Origin: Desulfovibrio sp.
GTDB lineage: Bacteria > Desulfobacterota > Desulfovibrionia > Desulfovibrionales > Desulfovibrionaceae
DNA: 64,000 nucleotides
Assembly (NCBI GenBank): GCA_016208105.1
Contig: JACQYS010000023.1
Span: 62,001 to 126,000 of the forward strand
Reading direction: 5' to 3'
Shown here: positions 38,291-46,717 of the stretch, piece after piece
How positions within the stretch are numbered: position 1 is the stretch's first letter
How the letters are laid out: every line of letters starts with the position of its first letter
Notes under the pieces: model-generated
The model's input: the letters and a program-made list of their open reading frames with translations, nothing else
Told to the model about the DNA's origin: nothing
Database searches by the model: none
Made by a program: the position numbers and the translations under genes

Positions 38291-38794
38291 ATGAGTAATT
38301 ATGTTGTAATTCAAGATGCCGACAAATGCGGGCATTGCGAAGCGTGCGTTGCCAAATGCATGAAATCCAATCACTTCCCTGCCAGGGTCCGCATGGTGGA
38401 CATCGTGGCCCCGCACGCCACCAAACCCGGTACCCATCACTTCGCTTTTTTGTCCTGCCACCACTGCGAAGACCCGAAGTGCGTGGCCGCCTGCACCCAC
38501 AACGCCATGCAGCGCACAGCCGACGGCGTGGTGCGAGTGAACGAGGACAACTGCGAAGGCTGCGCCGACTGCGCCCACGCCTGCCCCTGGCACGTTCCCA
38601 GGGTGCTGGGCGATACGCCGACTGTTAAGTGCAACCTGTGCGACGGCCGGGCCGCCCATGGAGAACTGCCCGAATGCGTGCGCACCTGCCCGCATGGAGC
38701 GCTCAGGCTGGTGCGGGTGGCTCAGCTTTCGCTGGAGGGCCGGGCGGAGTATGCCCAGAAGTTCATCATGCGCAACTTTTTGAAACACGACTGA
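38291..38794 (+). CDS. 4Fe-4S ferredoxin-like electron-transfer subunit (HycB/CooF type)
   Basis: A 167-residue soluble protein with 16 cysteines in four ferredoxin-like motifs: CGHCEACVAKC, CHHCEDPKCVAAC, CEGCADCAHAC, and CNLC...CVRTC. This is the four-cluster pattern of the beta subunits of formate hydrogenlyase, CO dehydrogenase partners and DMSO-reductase-type enzymes. Here no catalytic subunit is adjacent. AGGGGGGA precedes the ATG by about 5 bases. A 19-bp terminator follows, so it is a separate transcript from the lactate dehydrogenase. The partner is unknown. Confidence 0.9.
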   Translation: MSNYVVIQDADKCGHCEACVAKCMKSNHFPARVRMVDIVAPHATKPGTHHFAFLSCHHCEDPKCVAACTHNAMQRTADGVVRVNEDNCEGCADCAHACPWHVPRVLGDTPTVKCNLCDGRAAHGELPECVRTCPHGALRLVRVAQLSLEGRAEYAQKFIMRNFLKHD

Positions 38795-38821
38795 GCTTTC
38801 TCAATCCATCAAATGGCGTGT

Positions 38822-38866
38822 AGTCTGAAGGGTCTGCCGGTCCGCCGGCAGACCCTTCAGACTTTT
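38822..38866 (+). terminator. very strong terminator after the ferredoxin gene
   Basis: A perfect 19-bp stem (38822-38840 with 38845-38863) and a TCCG loop, followed by TTT. It is one of the longest perfect stems in the window and isolates the ferredoxin gene from the lactate dehydrogenase gene. Confidence 0.85.
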
Positions 38867-38970
38867 GCAAAGAACGCCATCCAAGCTTCCCATAACCGGT
38901 TTTTCGCGTTAAGATTTGAGTGATTCCTTTCTCTTGCCTGGCCCGCACCAATGGACCCCAAGGAGAAGTC

Positions 38971-41817
38971 ATGCTCGAGCGAAACGACTGCATCAAACTG
39001 CCCGGCGTATACCAGACCTACCACGACCGCATAGCCTCGTTCATTCCGGCTGCGCGGCTCTTCTGCGGCGCGTTCACGAACCTGGCCTATGGAGACGACG
39101 CCAGTTTCTACCGGCTGGTCCCCAAAATTGTGGTCAAGGCCACGTCCGCGGACGAGGTGTCCAGGCTTCTGGCCATCGCCAGCGAACTCAAGGTGCCTGT
39201 CACCTTCCGCACCGCCGGGACCAGCCTGTCCGGCCAGGCCCTCACGGATTCGGTGCTCATCTACCTGGCCGGAGCCTGGAAGGGGCTTCACATCCACGAT
39301 CACGCCAGCCACATTAGCCTTGAGCCCGGCGTCATAGGCGCCGAAGCCAATTTCCAGCTGGCTCCCCACGGCAAGAAGATCGGGCCGGACCCGGCTTCCA
39401 TCAATGCGGCCATGATCGGCGGCATCGCGGCCAACAACGCCTCGGGCATGTGCTGCGGCACGGCTGAGAACAGCTACAAGACCGTGGAGTCCATGAAGCT
39501 CATCTTCGTGGACGGCTCCACCCTGGACACGGCAGATCCGCAGTCGCGCGAGGCCTTTGCCAAAAGCCACCCCGGGCTCCTGGCGGAACTGGCGGCCATC
39601 CGCGACGAGATTGCCGGAGACGCCAAACTTTCAGCGCGGATCAAGACCAAGTTCAAGATAAAGAACACCACCGGCTACGGCATCAACTCCTTCGTGGACT
39701 TCTCCGACCCCATCGACATCCTGCTGCACCTGATGGTGGGGTCCGAAGGCACCCTGGCCTTCATCGCGGAAGTCACCTACCGCACAGTGGTGGAGCACCC
39801 GAGCAAGGCCTCGGCCATGATGTACTACGCCACCATAAAGGACGCCTGCAACGCCACGATAAAGCTGAAGAAAGGCCCTGTTTCCGCCGTGGAGCTCATG
39901 GACAGGGCTTCGCTGCGCTCTGTGGAGGACAAGCCGGGCATGCCAGCCTTCCTGAAGGGGCTGCCGGACACGGCCGCGGCCATCCTGGTGGAGACCCGGG
40001 CCGCGGACAAGAAGACGCTTCTTGCGCAGATTGAGAAGATTCAAGCGTTGGTGGCCGGGATCAAGGCCATCCACCCCATCGTGTTCATGGACCAGCCCGA
40101 TGATTTCAACAAGCTCTGGAACATCCGCAAGGGTCTTTTCCCGGCTGTTGGCGCGGTGCGAAATCCCGGGACCACGGTGGTCATCGAGGACGTGGTTTTC
40201 CCCATAGCCAAGCTGGCCCACGGCACGGTGGAACTCCAGGAGCTCATGCACAAGCACGGCTTTCCCGAGGGAATCATCTTCGGGCACGCCCTGGAGGGCA
40301 ACCTGCACTTTGTGTTCTGCCCGGACTTCGGCTCACAGCAGATGATCAGGAACTACCAGGCGCTCATGGAAGAGGTGGCGGACATGGTGGTGGGCCGCTA
40401 CGACGGTTCGCTCAAGGGCGAGCACGGCACCGGGCGCAACATGGCCCCCTTCGTGGAGATGGAGTGGGGGCGTCAGGCGTATGCCTACATGGTGCGCCTG
40501 AAAAAGGCCTTCGACCCGGAAAACCTTCTGAACCCCGGGGTGATAATTAACGACAACCCCAAGGTATACCTTGAGAACTTAAAACCCATGCCCGCGGTGA
40601 ACGAGATAATCGACCGGTGCATCGAGTGCGGATTCTGCGAACCCGTCTGCCCCTCGCGCTCCATAACCACCACCCCGCGCCAGCGTATCGCCCTGCAGCG
40701 GCACATGGCCAAGCTCAAGCACACCCACGACGACGAGCTCATGAAGCGCTTCTGGGAGCATTACACCTACTTCGGCGAACAGACCTGCGCCGCGGACGGG
40801 CTGTGCTCCACGGTCTGCCCAGTATCCATCGACACCGGCCGCTTCACCAAGGAGCTGCGCGGCGAGCGGTCAAGCCCGCGCGCCAAGAAGATCGCCCAGG
40901 GAGTGGCGGACAATTACGGGTGCGTGCTGAACATCGTGCGCCAGGGGCTCAAGGCCGCCAACTTTGTTCATGGCGTTCTCGGAAGCGGGCTCATGGGCCA
41001 GCTGGCCGAATCCTTCAGGGAGCTTTCGGGCGGGCGCATTCCCCTGTGGACCAAGTGGATGCCCAGAGGAGTCACTCCGCCGGACTTCACGGACACGGTT
41101 CGGGGCAAGAACCGCCAGGTGGTGTATTTCCCAAGCTGCGTGGCCCGGTCCATGGGCCCTGCCAAGGGCGACCCGGACCAGCGGGCCCTGTACGAGGCCA
41201 TGCTCTCGGTGCTTAACAAGGCGGGCTATGACGTACTCTATCCGCAGAACATGCAGGAGCTGTGCTGCGGCCTGACCTTCGAGTCCAAAGGCTTCATGGA
41301 GCAGGCGGACCAGAAGGCCCGCGAGCTGGAGCGCGAACTGCGCAGGGTGAGCGACAACGGGCGCATACCCATACTCTTCGACACCAGCCCCTGCCTCTAC
41401 ACCATGCGCCGCAAGGTGGAGCCCGATCTTGTTATCTTCGAGCCGGTGGAGTTCATCCACGACCACCTGATGGACAAGCTTGTGTTCACAAAGGTGGACG
41501 AGACCGTGGCCATCCATTCCACGTGCAGCTCGGTGAAGATGGGGCTGGCCGGAAAGTTCAAGGCCGTTGCCGAGGCCTGCGCCAAGAAAGTTGTGGTTCC
41601 ACGCAACGTGAACTGCTGCGGGTTCGCGGGCGACAGGGGCTTCAATTTCCCGGAGCTGAACGAGGCCGCCCTGGCCGAGCTGAACCCGCAGCTGCCTCCG
41701 GAAACCGCAGCAGGATACTCCAACAGCCGCACCTGCGAAATCGGATTGTCCAGAAACACCGACAAGCCCTACCAGTCCATCGTGTACCTGGTGGACCGTT
41801 GCACCGTGGCGAAGTGA
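38971..41817 (+). CDS. FAD/Fe-S D-lactate dehydrogenase (Dld-II type)
   Basis: A 948-residue flavin and iron-sulfur oxidoreductase. Residues about 1-540 form the FAD-binding PCMH domain and FAD-linked C-terminal domain (VTFRTAGTSLSGQALTDS, IGGIAANNASGMCCGT, HNGEHGTGRN-like GEHGTGRNMAPF, DPENLLNPGVI). Then come two ferredoxin motifs (CIECGFCEPVCPSR and CAADGLCSTVCPV). The last third contains two CCG-type motifs (CCGLTFE and CCGFAGDRGF) of GlpC/heterodisulfide reductase type. Such fused D-lactate or 2-hydroxyacid dehydrogenases oxidise lactate to pyruvate in sulfate reducers. ATG 38971 has AAGGAG 5 bases upstream. Confidence 0.88.
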   Translation: MLERNDCIKLPGVYQTYHDRIASFIPAARLFCGAFTNLAYGDDASFYRLVPKIVVKATSADEVSRLLAIASELKVPVTFRTAGTSLSGQALTDSVLIYLAGAWKGLHIHDHASHISLEPGVIGAEANFQLAPHGKKIGPDPASINAAMIGGIAANNASGMCCGTAENSYKTVESMKLIFVDGSTLDTADPQSREAFAKSHPGLLAELAAIRDEIAGDAKLSARIKTKFKIKNTTGYGINSFVDFSDPIDILLHLMVGSEGTLAFIAEVTYRTVVEHPSKASAMMYYATIKDACNATIKLKKGPVSAVELMDRASLRSVEDKPGMPAFLKGLPDTAAAILVETRAADKKTLLAQIEKIQALVAGIKAIHPIVFMDQPDDFNKLWNIRKGLFPAVGAVRNPGTTVVIEDVVFPIAKLAHGTVELQELMHKHGFPEGIIFGHALEGNLHFVFCPDFGSQQMIRNYQALMEEVADMVVGRYDGSLKGEHGTGRNMAPFVEMEWGRQAYAYMVRLKKAFDPENLLNPGVIINDNPKVYLENLKPMPAVNEIIDRCIECGFCEPVCPSRSITTTPRQRIALQRHMAKLKHTHDDELMKRFWEHYTYFGEQTCAADGLCSTVCPVSIDTGRFTKELRGERSSPRAKKIAQGVADNYGCVLNIVRQGLKAANFVHGVLGSGLMGQLAESFRELSGGRIPLWTKWMPRGVTPPDFTDTVRGKNRQVVYFPSCVARSMGPAKGDPDQRALYEAMLSVLNKAGYDVLYPQNMQELCCGLTFESKGFMEQADQKARELERELRRVSDNGRIPILFDTSPCLYTMRRKVEPDLVIFEPVEFIHDHLMDKLVFTKVDETVAIHSTCSSVKMGLAGKFKAVAEACAKKVVVPRNVNCCGFAGDRGFNFPELNEAALAELNPQLPPETAAGYSNSRTCEIGLSRNTDKPYQSIVYLVDRCTVAK

Positions 41818-41830
41818 TGATGTTCTAACA

Positions 41831-41975
41831 GTCCGTTGCAAAAGTCTATTTCCGCAGCCTGTTCAAAAATACTGCTGGCAAGGCGCGGGAAAAAGTTAAG
41901 GCTGAAGCGTATTTGACATACGCGAAGGTTTGACTTTTGAGCGGCAACGCCGCCAGCGGGAGTTTTTCAACAGGC
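41831..41975 (-). repeat. dispersed about 146-bp repeat, copy 2 (inverted relative to copy 1)
   Basis: The reverse complement matches copy 1 at 8719-8864 over its whole length. The outer ends are GTCCGTTGCAAAAG on the plus-strand left and CTTTTTCAACAGGC-like on the right, and the palindromic core is GCGTATTTGACATACGC. It begins 13 bases after the lactate dehydrogenase stop. The word CTAAC occurs next to both ends (41825 and 41978), possibly a target duplication. Confidence 0.78.
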
Positions 41976-42009
41976 AGCTAACCCTGCTGCTCTCTTCGGG
42001 AATGCTATG

Positions 42010-42042
42010 TCGCCCGGGGGAAGTGCTTCCTCCGGGCGATTT
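42010..42042 (+). terminator. probable lactate dehydrogenase terminator, displaced by the repeat
   Basis: A 14-bp stem with one G-T pair (TCGCCCGG... with ...CCGGGCGA), a two-base loop and TTTG. It lies 35 bases past the repeat; the repeat seems to have inserted between the gene and this terminator. Confidence 0.7.
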
Positions 42043-42167
42043 GTCGTCTCGCAAGCACCGCAGGGCGGAATGAATTTCAAGCAAATGGATAGAGCACTGG
42101 CGGAGCCAACAAGATGACAGCCACGGCCCGCTTCGCTATCGTACCGGAAATCCCTGCGGAGTAGCTG

Positions 42168-44135
42168 ATGGAAATACCGATTCTTTCTGAAATCGTTCTC
42201 ATATTGGCCTTGAGCGTCGGCATCATATTCGCCTGCAACAAGCTCGGACTGCCTCCCGTGGTGGGATTTCTCGCCGCCGGCGTGGTGTGCGGGCCCGGAG
42301 GGTTCGGCCTGGTGAAGTCGGTCCATCAGGTGGAAATGATGGCCGAGATTGGCGTGGTGTTTCTGCTCTTCACCATCGGCATGGAGCTCTCCACCTCGGA
42401 GCTCATGCGCCTGAAGCGCCCGGTGTTTCTGGGTGGAGGCGCCCAGGTGGCGCTCACCATCGTGGCCTTCGGCGGTCTCGCCATGTTGCTTACCCCGTCC
42501 ATGAGCCTGGGCAAGGGGGTCTTTGCCGGCTTTCTGGCCGCGTTGTCCTCCACGGCCATCGTGCTCAAGGAACTCCAGAACCGGGCCGAGCTTGAAAGCC
42601 CGCAGGGCCGCGTGAGCCTGTCCATCCTCATTTTTCAGGATCTGGCCATTGTGCCCATGATGCTGCTCACTCCCTTTCTCAGTGGGCAAGGCGGGGACAT
42701 CTGGTCCTCGCTTGGCCTGATGCTCGCGAAAGGGCTGGGCGTGGTCGTGGTGGTGCTCGTCCTGGCCAGGTACGCGGTGCCGCGCCTGTTTCTCATGGTG
42801 GCCCAGGTGCGCAGCCGGGAGCTCTTTCTCATGGCCACCATCGTGTTCTGCATGTCGGTGGCCATGCTCACGGCCAGCGTTGGCCTGTCGCTCTCGCTTG
42901 GCGCCTTCCTGGCCGGGCTCATGCTGTCCGAATCCGAATACGCCTTGAACGCCATGGAAGGCGTGATGCCCTTCAAGGACATCTTCACCAGCCTGTTTTT
43001 CGTGTCCGTGGGCATGCTCGTGGACGTAGGCTTCATCGCGGCCAACCCGGGGCACGTCTTTTTCTGGTCCATGGCCGTCATGGTGGTGAAGATACTGGCC
43101 GCGGCCGGGGCCGTACTGATCCTGGGGTACCCGCTCCGGGTGGCTATTCTCGGGGGCATGGCTCTGGGGCAGGTGGGAGAGTTCTCCTTCGTGCTGGCCA
43201 AGGTGGGGCTGGACTGCGGCCTTATCGGCAGCGACGCCTACCAGAACTTCCTGGCGTCCAGCGTGCTGACCATGGCGGTGACGCCGTGGCTCATCCAGTT
43301 CGCGCCCAAGCTCGCGTCCAAGGTCTGCAAAACCCAGAAGCCCAAAGAGGCGAAGCCGGAAGGGCACGAGGAACTGCGCGACCACATGATCATCGTGGGC
43401 TACGGGCCCGGCGGGCGCCAGATCGTGCATGCGGTCAAGCGTGCGGGCATCCCGTTTCTGGTGCTGGAAATGAACATCGACACGGTGCGGCGCGAGCGCA
43501 AAGAGGGCCTACCCATCAGATACGGCGATGCAGGCTACCCGGCCGTGCTCGAACATGCCGGCATCAAGCACGCCAGGGTGCTGGTGGTGGTCGTGTCCGA
43601 CATGACCGCGGCGCGTCGCATGGTTTCCACCGCGCGGGCGCTCAACCGCAACCTGAACATCATCGTGCGCACCCGCTTCGTGAACGAAGCACCGATACTG
43701 CTCGAACTCGGGGCCACGGAAGTCGTTCCCGAGGAATTCGAGACATCCATCGAGATATTCACCCGCGTGCTGGTTGAATACCTGGTGCCCAACCAGACCA
43801 TCGAGCGCTTGATACTTACGGCGCGCGGGGCAAACTACCGCATGCTGCGCACCCCGGACATCCCAGTGGACGGCCAGAAACTCATGACGCCGCATCTCAC
43901 CGGAATGGACCTGGCTGTCTTCAGTGTTGAGCCTGGGGCTCCCCTGGACGGGAAAACCCTGGAGGAGGCGGAAATCCGCAAGGAGCACGCTCTCACCGTG
44001 GTCGCCGTGGAGCGCGACGGGGAGAACCACATGAACCCGGACGGGTCCTTCGAGATTTCAGCCGGGGACAAGGTCTACGTGTTCGGACGCCAGGAAGACG
44101 TGGTGGATAAGGCCTGGCTCTTCATGCCAGCTTAG
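42168..44135 (+). CDS. Kef-type potassium/proton antiporter (CPA2)
   Basis: A 655-residue membrane protein. Residues about 1-390 hold some 12 transmembrane helices with the CPA2 opening LPPVVGFLAAGVVCGPGG and the helix GVVFLLFTIGMELS. A cytoplasmic TrkA-N Rossmann domain follows (DHMIIVGYGPGGRQIVHAVKRAG) and then a TrkA-C domain ending near VYVFGRQEDVV. Kef and similar proteins export K+ in exchange for H+ under electrophile or alkali stress (family knowledge). GGAG precedes the ATG. The multi-hairpin repeat follows. Confidence 0.9.
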   Translation: MEIPILSEIVLILALSVGIIFACNKLGLPPVVGFLAAGVVCGPGGFGLVKSVHQVEMMAEIGVVFLLFTIGMELSTSELMRLKRPVFLGGGAQVALTIVAFGGLAMLLTPSMSLGKGVFAGFLAALSSTAIVLKELQNRAELESPQGRVSLSILIFQDLAIVPMMLLTPFLSGQGGDIWSSLGLMLAKGLGVVVVVLVLARYAVPRLFLMVAQVRSRELFLMATIVFCMSVAMLTASVGLSLSLGAFLAGLMLSESEYALNAMEGVMPFKDIFTSLFFVSVGMLVDVGFIAANPGHVFFWSMAVMVVKILAAAGAVLILGYPLRVAILGGMALGQVGEFSFVLAKVGLDCGLIGSDAYQNFLASSVLTMAVTPWLIQFAPKLASKVCKTQKPKEAKPEGHEELRDHMIIVGYGPGGRQIVHAVKRAGIPFLVLEMNIDTVRRERKEGLPIRYGDAGYPAVLEHAGIKHARVLVVVVSDMTAARRMVSTARALNRNLNIIVRTRFVNEAPILLELGATEVVPEEFETSIEIFTRVLVEYLVPNQTIERLILTARGANYRMLRTPDIPVDGQKLMTPHLTGMDLAVFSVEPGAPLDGKTLEEAEIRKEHALTVVAVERDGENHMNPDGSFEISAGDKVYVFGRQEDVVDKAWLFMPA

Positions 44136-44155
44136 CAGCCTGCCCGGTTAATTGA

Positions 44156-44325
44156 GATCAAGGGCTCCGCCCTTGATCCGGCAGGGCGCTGCCCTGCACC
44201 CGCCAGGGGGATGATCCCCCTGGACCCTCAGTTGCTTCGCGGCATTCACCGGAAACCCGGTGAATACCGCGAAGCGATAGGGGATTCCAAGGGGCCATTG
44301 GCCATTTGGCCGCCGGAGGCATCCA
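44156..44325 (+). repeat. multi-hairpin dispersed repeat, copy B
   Basis: It contains GATCAAGGGC-TCC-GCCCTTGATC (44156-44178), GCAGGGC-GCT-GCCCTGC, CCAGGGGGA-TGA-TCCCCCTGG, and a long stem around TTCACCGG-AAA-CCCGGTGAAT with one mismatch. It shares the GCCAGGGGGATGATCCCCCT word, the stem arrangement and the ending GCCGCCGGAGGC with copy A at 10030. Confidence 0.8.
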
Positions 44326-44394
44326 AAATACAAAGGGGTCGCGCTCGCACGAGCCCGACCCCTTTACAATTCAAGAGTGAAAGTCGCGTGGCCG

Positions 44395-45102
44395 CTACGG
44401 CAGCAGGAAGTTTGGCACCTTCTGCCTGCCGGTCCGCCAGTCTCCGGGCTGCTGATAGGAAACGCCTGGTTCAGCGGCACCTGGAACGGTGGCCACGGTC
44501 GGGCGGACATTGCTCTGGCCGGGGGTGTTCTGCTCCATGAGAAACGCCACCGGGCGGCTCATGGGGATGACCTTGCTGGTCTTGGCCAGCACGTCGTTGT
44601 TGCGCGCGTCCATGACCTCAACGTTGAAGCGCACTCCGTAGGGCGTGGCCGAATAGGTGCCGGCAATGATCAAGGTGCTCTGGAACTTCCTGGTGGCGTG
44701 TTCGCGCACGTTGCGCGAGAGCATGAATTCGCCCTGGGTCTTGTTGAAGATCACCTCTGAGGTCTTCCTGATTTCCTGAACATAGTAGCCCTTGGCGCTC
44801 ATGGCAGCGCCGAGTTCTTCCGCCACAGCCCGAGAGAGCGGGGCGGCCTGGCCCATGTTGTTCAAGTCCGCGGGAGTGGTGATGACCAGCCACTGGAGGC
44901 CCCGGGTGGTGGTGTGGTCGAAGCCCAGGCGGGGGGCCAGCTGGAAGTCCAGCTCGTCGGCCATGGTTCTGGCCATTTCAGGATAGTATTCCTTCGTGTC
45001 CGGCCCGCTGCCGAACGAGGGGATGAGTGAAGCCATCTCGCCGTTGGCCATGGGAGCGCACGCGCTGCAAAGAAACAGAAGGATCCAGGCGAAGCGTTTC
45101 AT
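44395..45102 (-). CDS. outer-membrane lipoprotein with a FlgO-like domain
   Basis: A 235-residue lipoprotein: signal MKRFAWILLFLCSAC with a lipobox-like CSAC, then a mature domain. Features of the FlgO family are LARTMADELDFQL-type helices, QWLVITTPADLNNMGQAA, AEELGAAMSAKGYYVQEIR and IAGTYSATPYGVRFNVEVMDA. FlgO in Vibrio is an outer-membrane protein stabilising the flagellum (knowledge). The C-terminal about 40 residues are Pro/Gly-rich. GGAGAATG precedes the ATG. It is the last of three same-strand envelope genes. Confidence 0.72.
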   Translation of the reverse strand: MKRFAWILLFLCSACAPMANGEMASLIPSFGSGPDTKEYYPEMARTMADELDFQLAPRLGFDHTTTRGLQWLVITTPADLNNMGQAAPLSRAVAEELGAAMSAKGYYVQEIRKTSEVIFNKTQGEFMLSRNVREHATRKFQSTLIIAGTYSATPYGVRFNVEVMDARNNDVLAKTSKVIPMSRPVAFLMEQNTPGQSNVRPTVATVPGAAEPGVSYQQPGDWRTGRQKVPNFLLP

Positions 45103-45227
45103 GACATTCTCCTCTCCCAGCGCGGCTTAACTACGCGCGAAGGAACATGGCGGATATTTCCCACCATGCACCCGATGCAGGGATTGTGCCTTGCCAGAAC
45201 TGAAGAGGGCGCGGGCCGGGAAGTATC

Positions 45228-45485
45228 TTACCTCAGCTGCAAAAGCGCCCTGTCCACCGAGGCGATTTCAGCTTCGCAGCGGCGGCTCATGCCGGTGTCG
45301 CGGGAGGTGGCCAAGGCCAATTGGAAATGCTCCCTGGCCAGGAGATAGCGCCCTTCCTGCTTGCAGCGCAGCCCCTGGGCGTAGTGTTCCAGGCTGTGGG
45401 GGTCCTGGGGAATCACGGTGAGGCCGGGCCCGCGCCCGCACGCGGCCAGGGCCATGGTCAACACGATGACAGCCATGATCTTCAT
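45228..45485 (-). CDS. small lipoprotein with TPR-like helices
   Basis: An 85-residue protein with a lipoprotein signal (VLTMALAAC, lipobox LAAC). The mature part contains one TPR-like helix pair, HYAQGLRCKQEGRYLLAREH, then FQLALATSR. AGGAG lies 8 bases before the ATG. It lies 9 bases after the stop of the FlgO-like gene at 45495-46403 and 125 bases before the next, so the three are probably one transcript. It may be an assembly factor for the FlgO-like proteins. Confidence 0.7.
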   Translation of the reverse strand: MKIMAVIVLTMALAACGRGPGLTVIPQDPHSLEHYAQGLRCKQEGRYLLAREHFQLALATSRDTGMSRRCEAEIASVDRALLQLR

Positions 45486-45494
45486 GGGCCGCTC

Positions 45495-46403
45495 CTATTT
45501 CTGGTCCGGTTTGGCGGCGGGTTGTTGCGTCGCGCTTTTCGCGGCCGTGTCGATTGGTTCGCAGCCTGGCGGGCAGGGCGATTTCGACGCGGTTTTAGTC
45601 GATTTTTTGGCAGGAGCCTTTTTCTTGGCGCTTGGCGAATAGGGCATGGGCGTCTTGTCGCCCGAGCCCGGAGGATCGTCCGAATTGCGGGAACCGATGA
45701 GCGTGGGCGGAGTCGGGCGCAGCCCGTTGTAATCAGGGATGCCAAGCATGCGCCTGAGCGTTGGGGTCATGGGGATGAGCACCGAGCCTGTGCGCAGGAC
45801 CCGCCCCGAAGGCTCCACCAGGCGGGCGTTCACGAAAAGGTTGTCCTTGTCCACGTAGTAGGAACCGGCCAGAACGGCCAGGGCCTCCGCCGGGGCTTTC
45901 TTGCCCTTGGCCTTGGCCGGGGCCGCGCCCCGGGCTTCCTTGACCGGGAACCCCCGGCTGTTGAGTTCATAGATCATCTGCTCGCCCATGAGCCTGCCGA
46001 ACGACGTGGTTTCGCGCGTGTCCTGGTTGACGAATGCCGAGGGGATGCTGGACACGCCGTACAGGGGGGCGTCGCCGGATATTCCACGGGTGATCTGGGA
46101 GGCCAGCTCCCTGGCGTAGAGCCGTATCTCCTCGGCATCGGCCCGGGCGGGCTTGGGCTGGGCCAAGGGTGAGCCTGGAGCGTAGTACACGTAGCCGCCC
46201 CGGTCGTCCGGGACCATGTATCCCTGGGAAACGCCCGTGGTGGTGCGCACGCCAACACCCGTGACCCCGTTTATCGTGACGCTTTTCGAACTGGAAACAT
46301 CCACCTGCGCGCCCGGGTCCACAGGACCGATTACTTGCGCCCTGGCGCTGTCCGCGCTGGCGGCCGCCGCCAGAAGCGCGGCGAGGAAGAGTGTCGCGCG
46401 CAT
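45495..46403 (-). CDS. secreted protein with a FlgO-like domain and Pro/Lys-rich tail
   Basis: A 302-residue protein with a Sec signal (FLAALLAAAASADSARA). The central FlgO-like region has FGRLMGEQMIYELNSRGFPV and AVLAGSYYVDKDNLFVNARLVE, and then RTGSVLIPMTPTLRRMLG. The ending is a low-complexity Ala/Lys/Ser/Pro tail with a CPPGC motif. It is paralogous in domain plan to the lipoprotein at 44395. GGAGGG precedes the ATG. The position and class suggest a role in the outer membrane or flagellar basal structure. Confidence 0.68.
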   Translation of the reverse strand: MRATLFLAALLAAAASADSARAQVIGPVDPGAQVDVSSSKSVTINGVTGVGVRTTTGVSQGYMVPDDRGGYVYYAPGSPLAQPKPARADAEEIRLYARELASQITRGISGDAPLYGVSSIPSAFVNQDTRETTSFGRLMGEQMIYELNSRGFPVKEARGAAPAKAKGKKAPAEALAVLAGSYYVDKDNLFVNARLVEPSGRVLRTGSVLIPMTPTLRRMLGIPDYNGLRPTPPTLIGSRNSDDPPGSGDKTPMPYSPSAKKKAPAKKSTKTASKSPCPPGCEPIDTAAKSATQQPAAKPDQK

Positions 46404-46717
46404 GTATGTACCCTCCGAGGCTTTTTCATCTCATCGGCGATCTGCTGAAACGCTTTACCCCATGCGGCGTGGGCGTTTTTTTCCCACTTACCCGGTAACC
46501 ATCATCTCTCGCAAAGTCCATGCCGGAAAAGTGGACAGATTTGGATCAAGTGTGTATTGAATGGTCACGAAGAAAGTTAAATTCGTGACTTAACGTTTCG
46601 CGTTCGTCTTCGCATGGGAATCGATTCGAGGGGAGCCCTGATGCCGCTGGCGGACAAGCGTTCCAGCCGCCGGCGGTTGATAAGCAAAGGGACGCCAAAG
46701 CCCTGAAGGGGTGAGCC
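46404..46717. promoter_or_regulatory. divergent intergenic region with an inverted repeat
   Basis: Between the divergent envelope genes and the TSUP transporter. It holds an 8-bp inverted repeat GTCACGAA-N10-TTCGTGAC at 46564-46589, possible operator, 130 bases before the transporter ATG. No clear -35/-10 was found. Confidence 0.35.

Noticed and set aside
41967-43430. 487-codon minus-strand frame opposite the antiporter gene
   Set aside because: Histidine- and glycine-rich shadow of the Kef-type gene.
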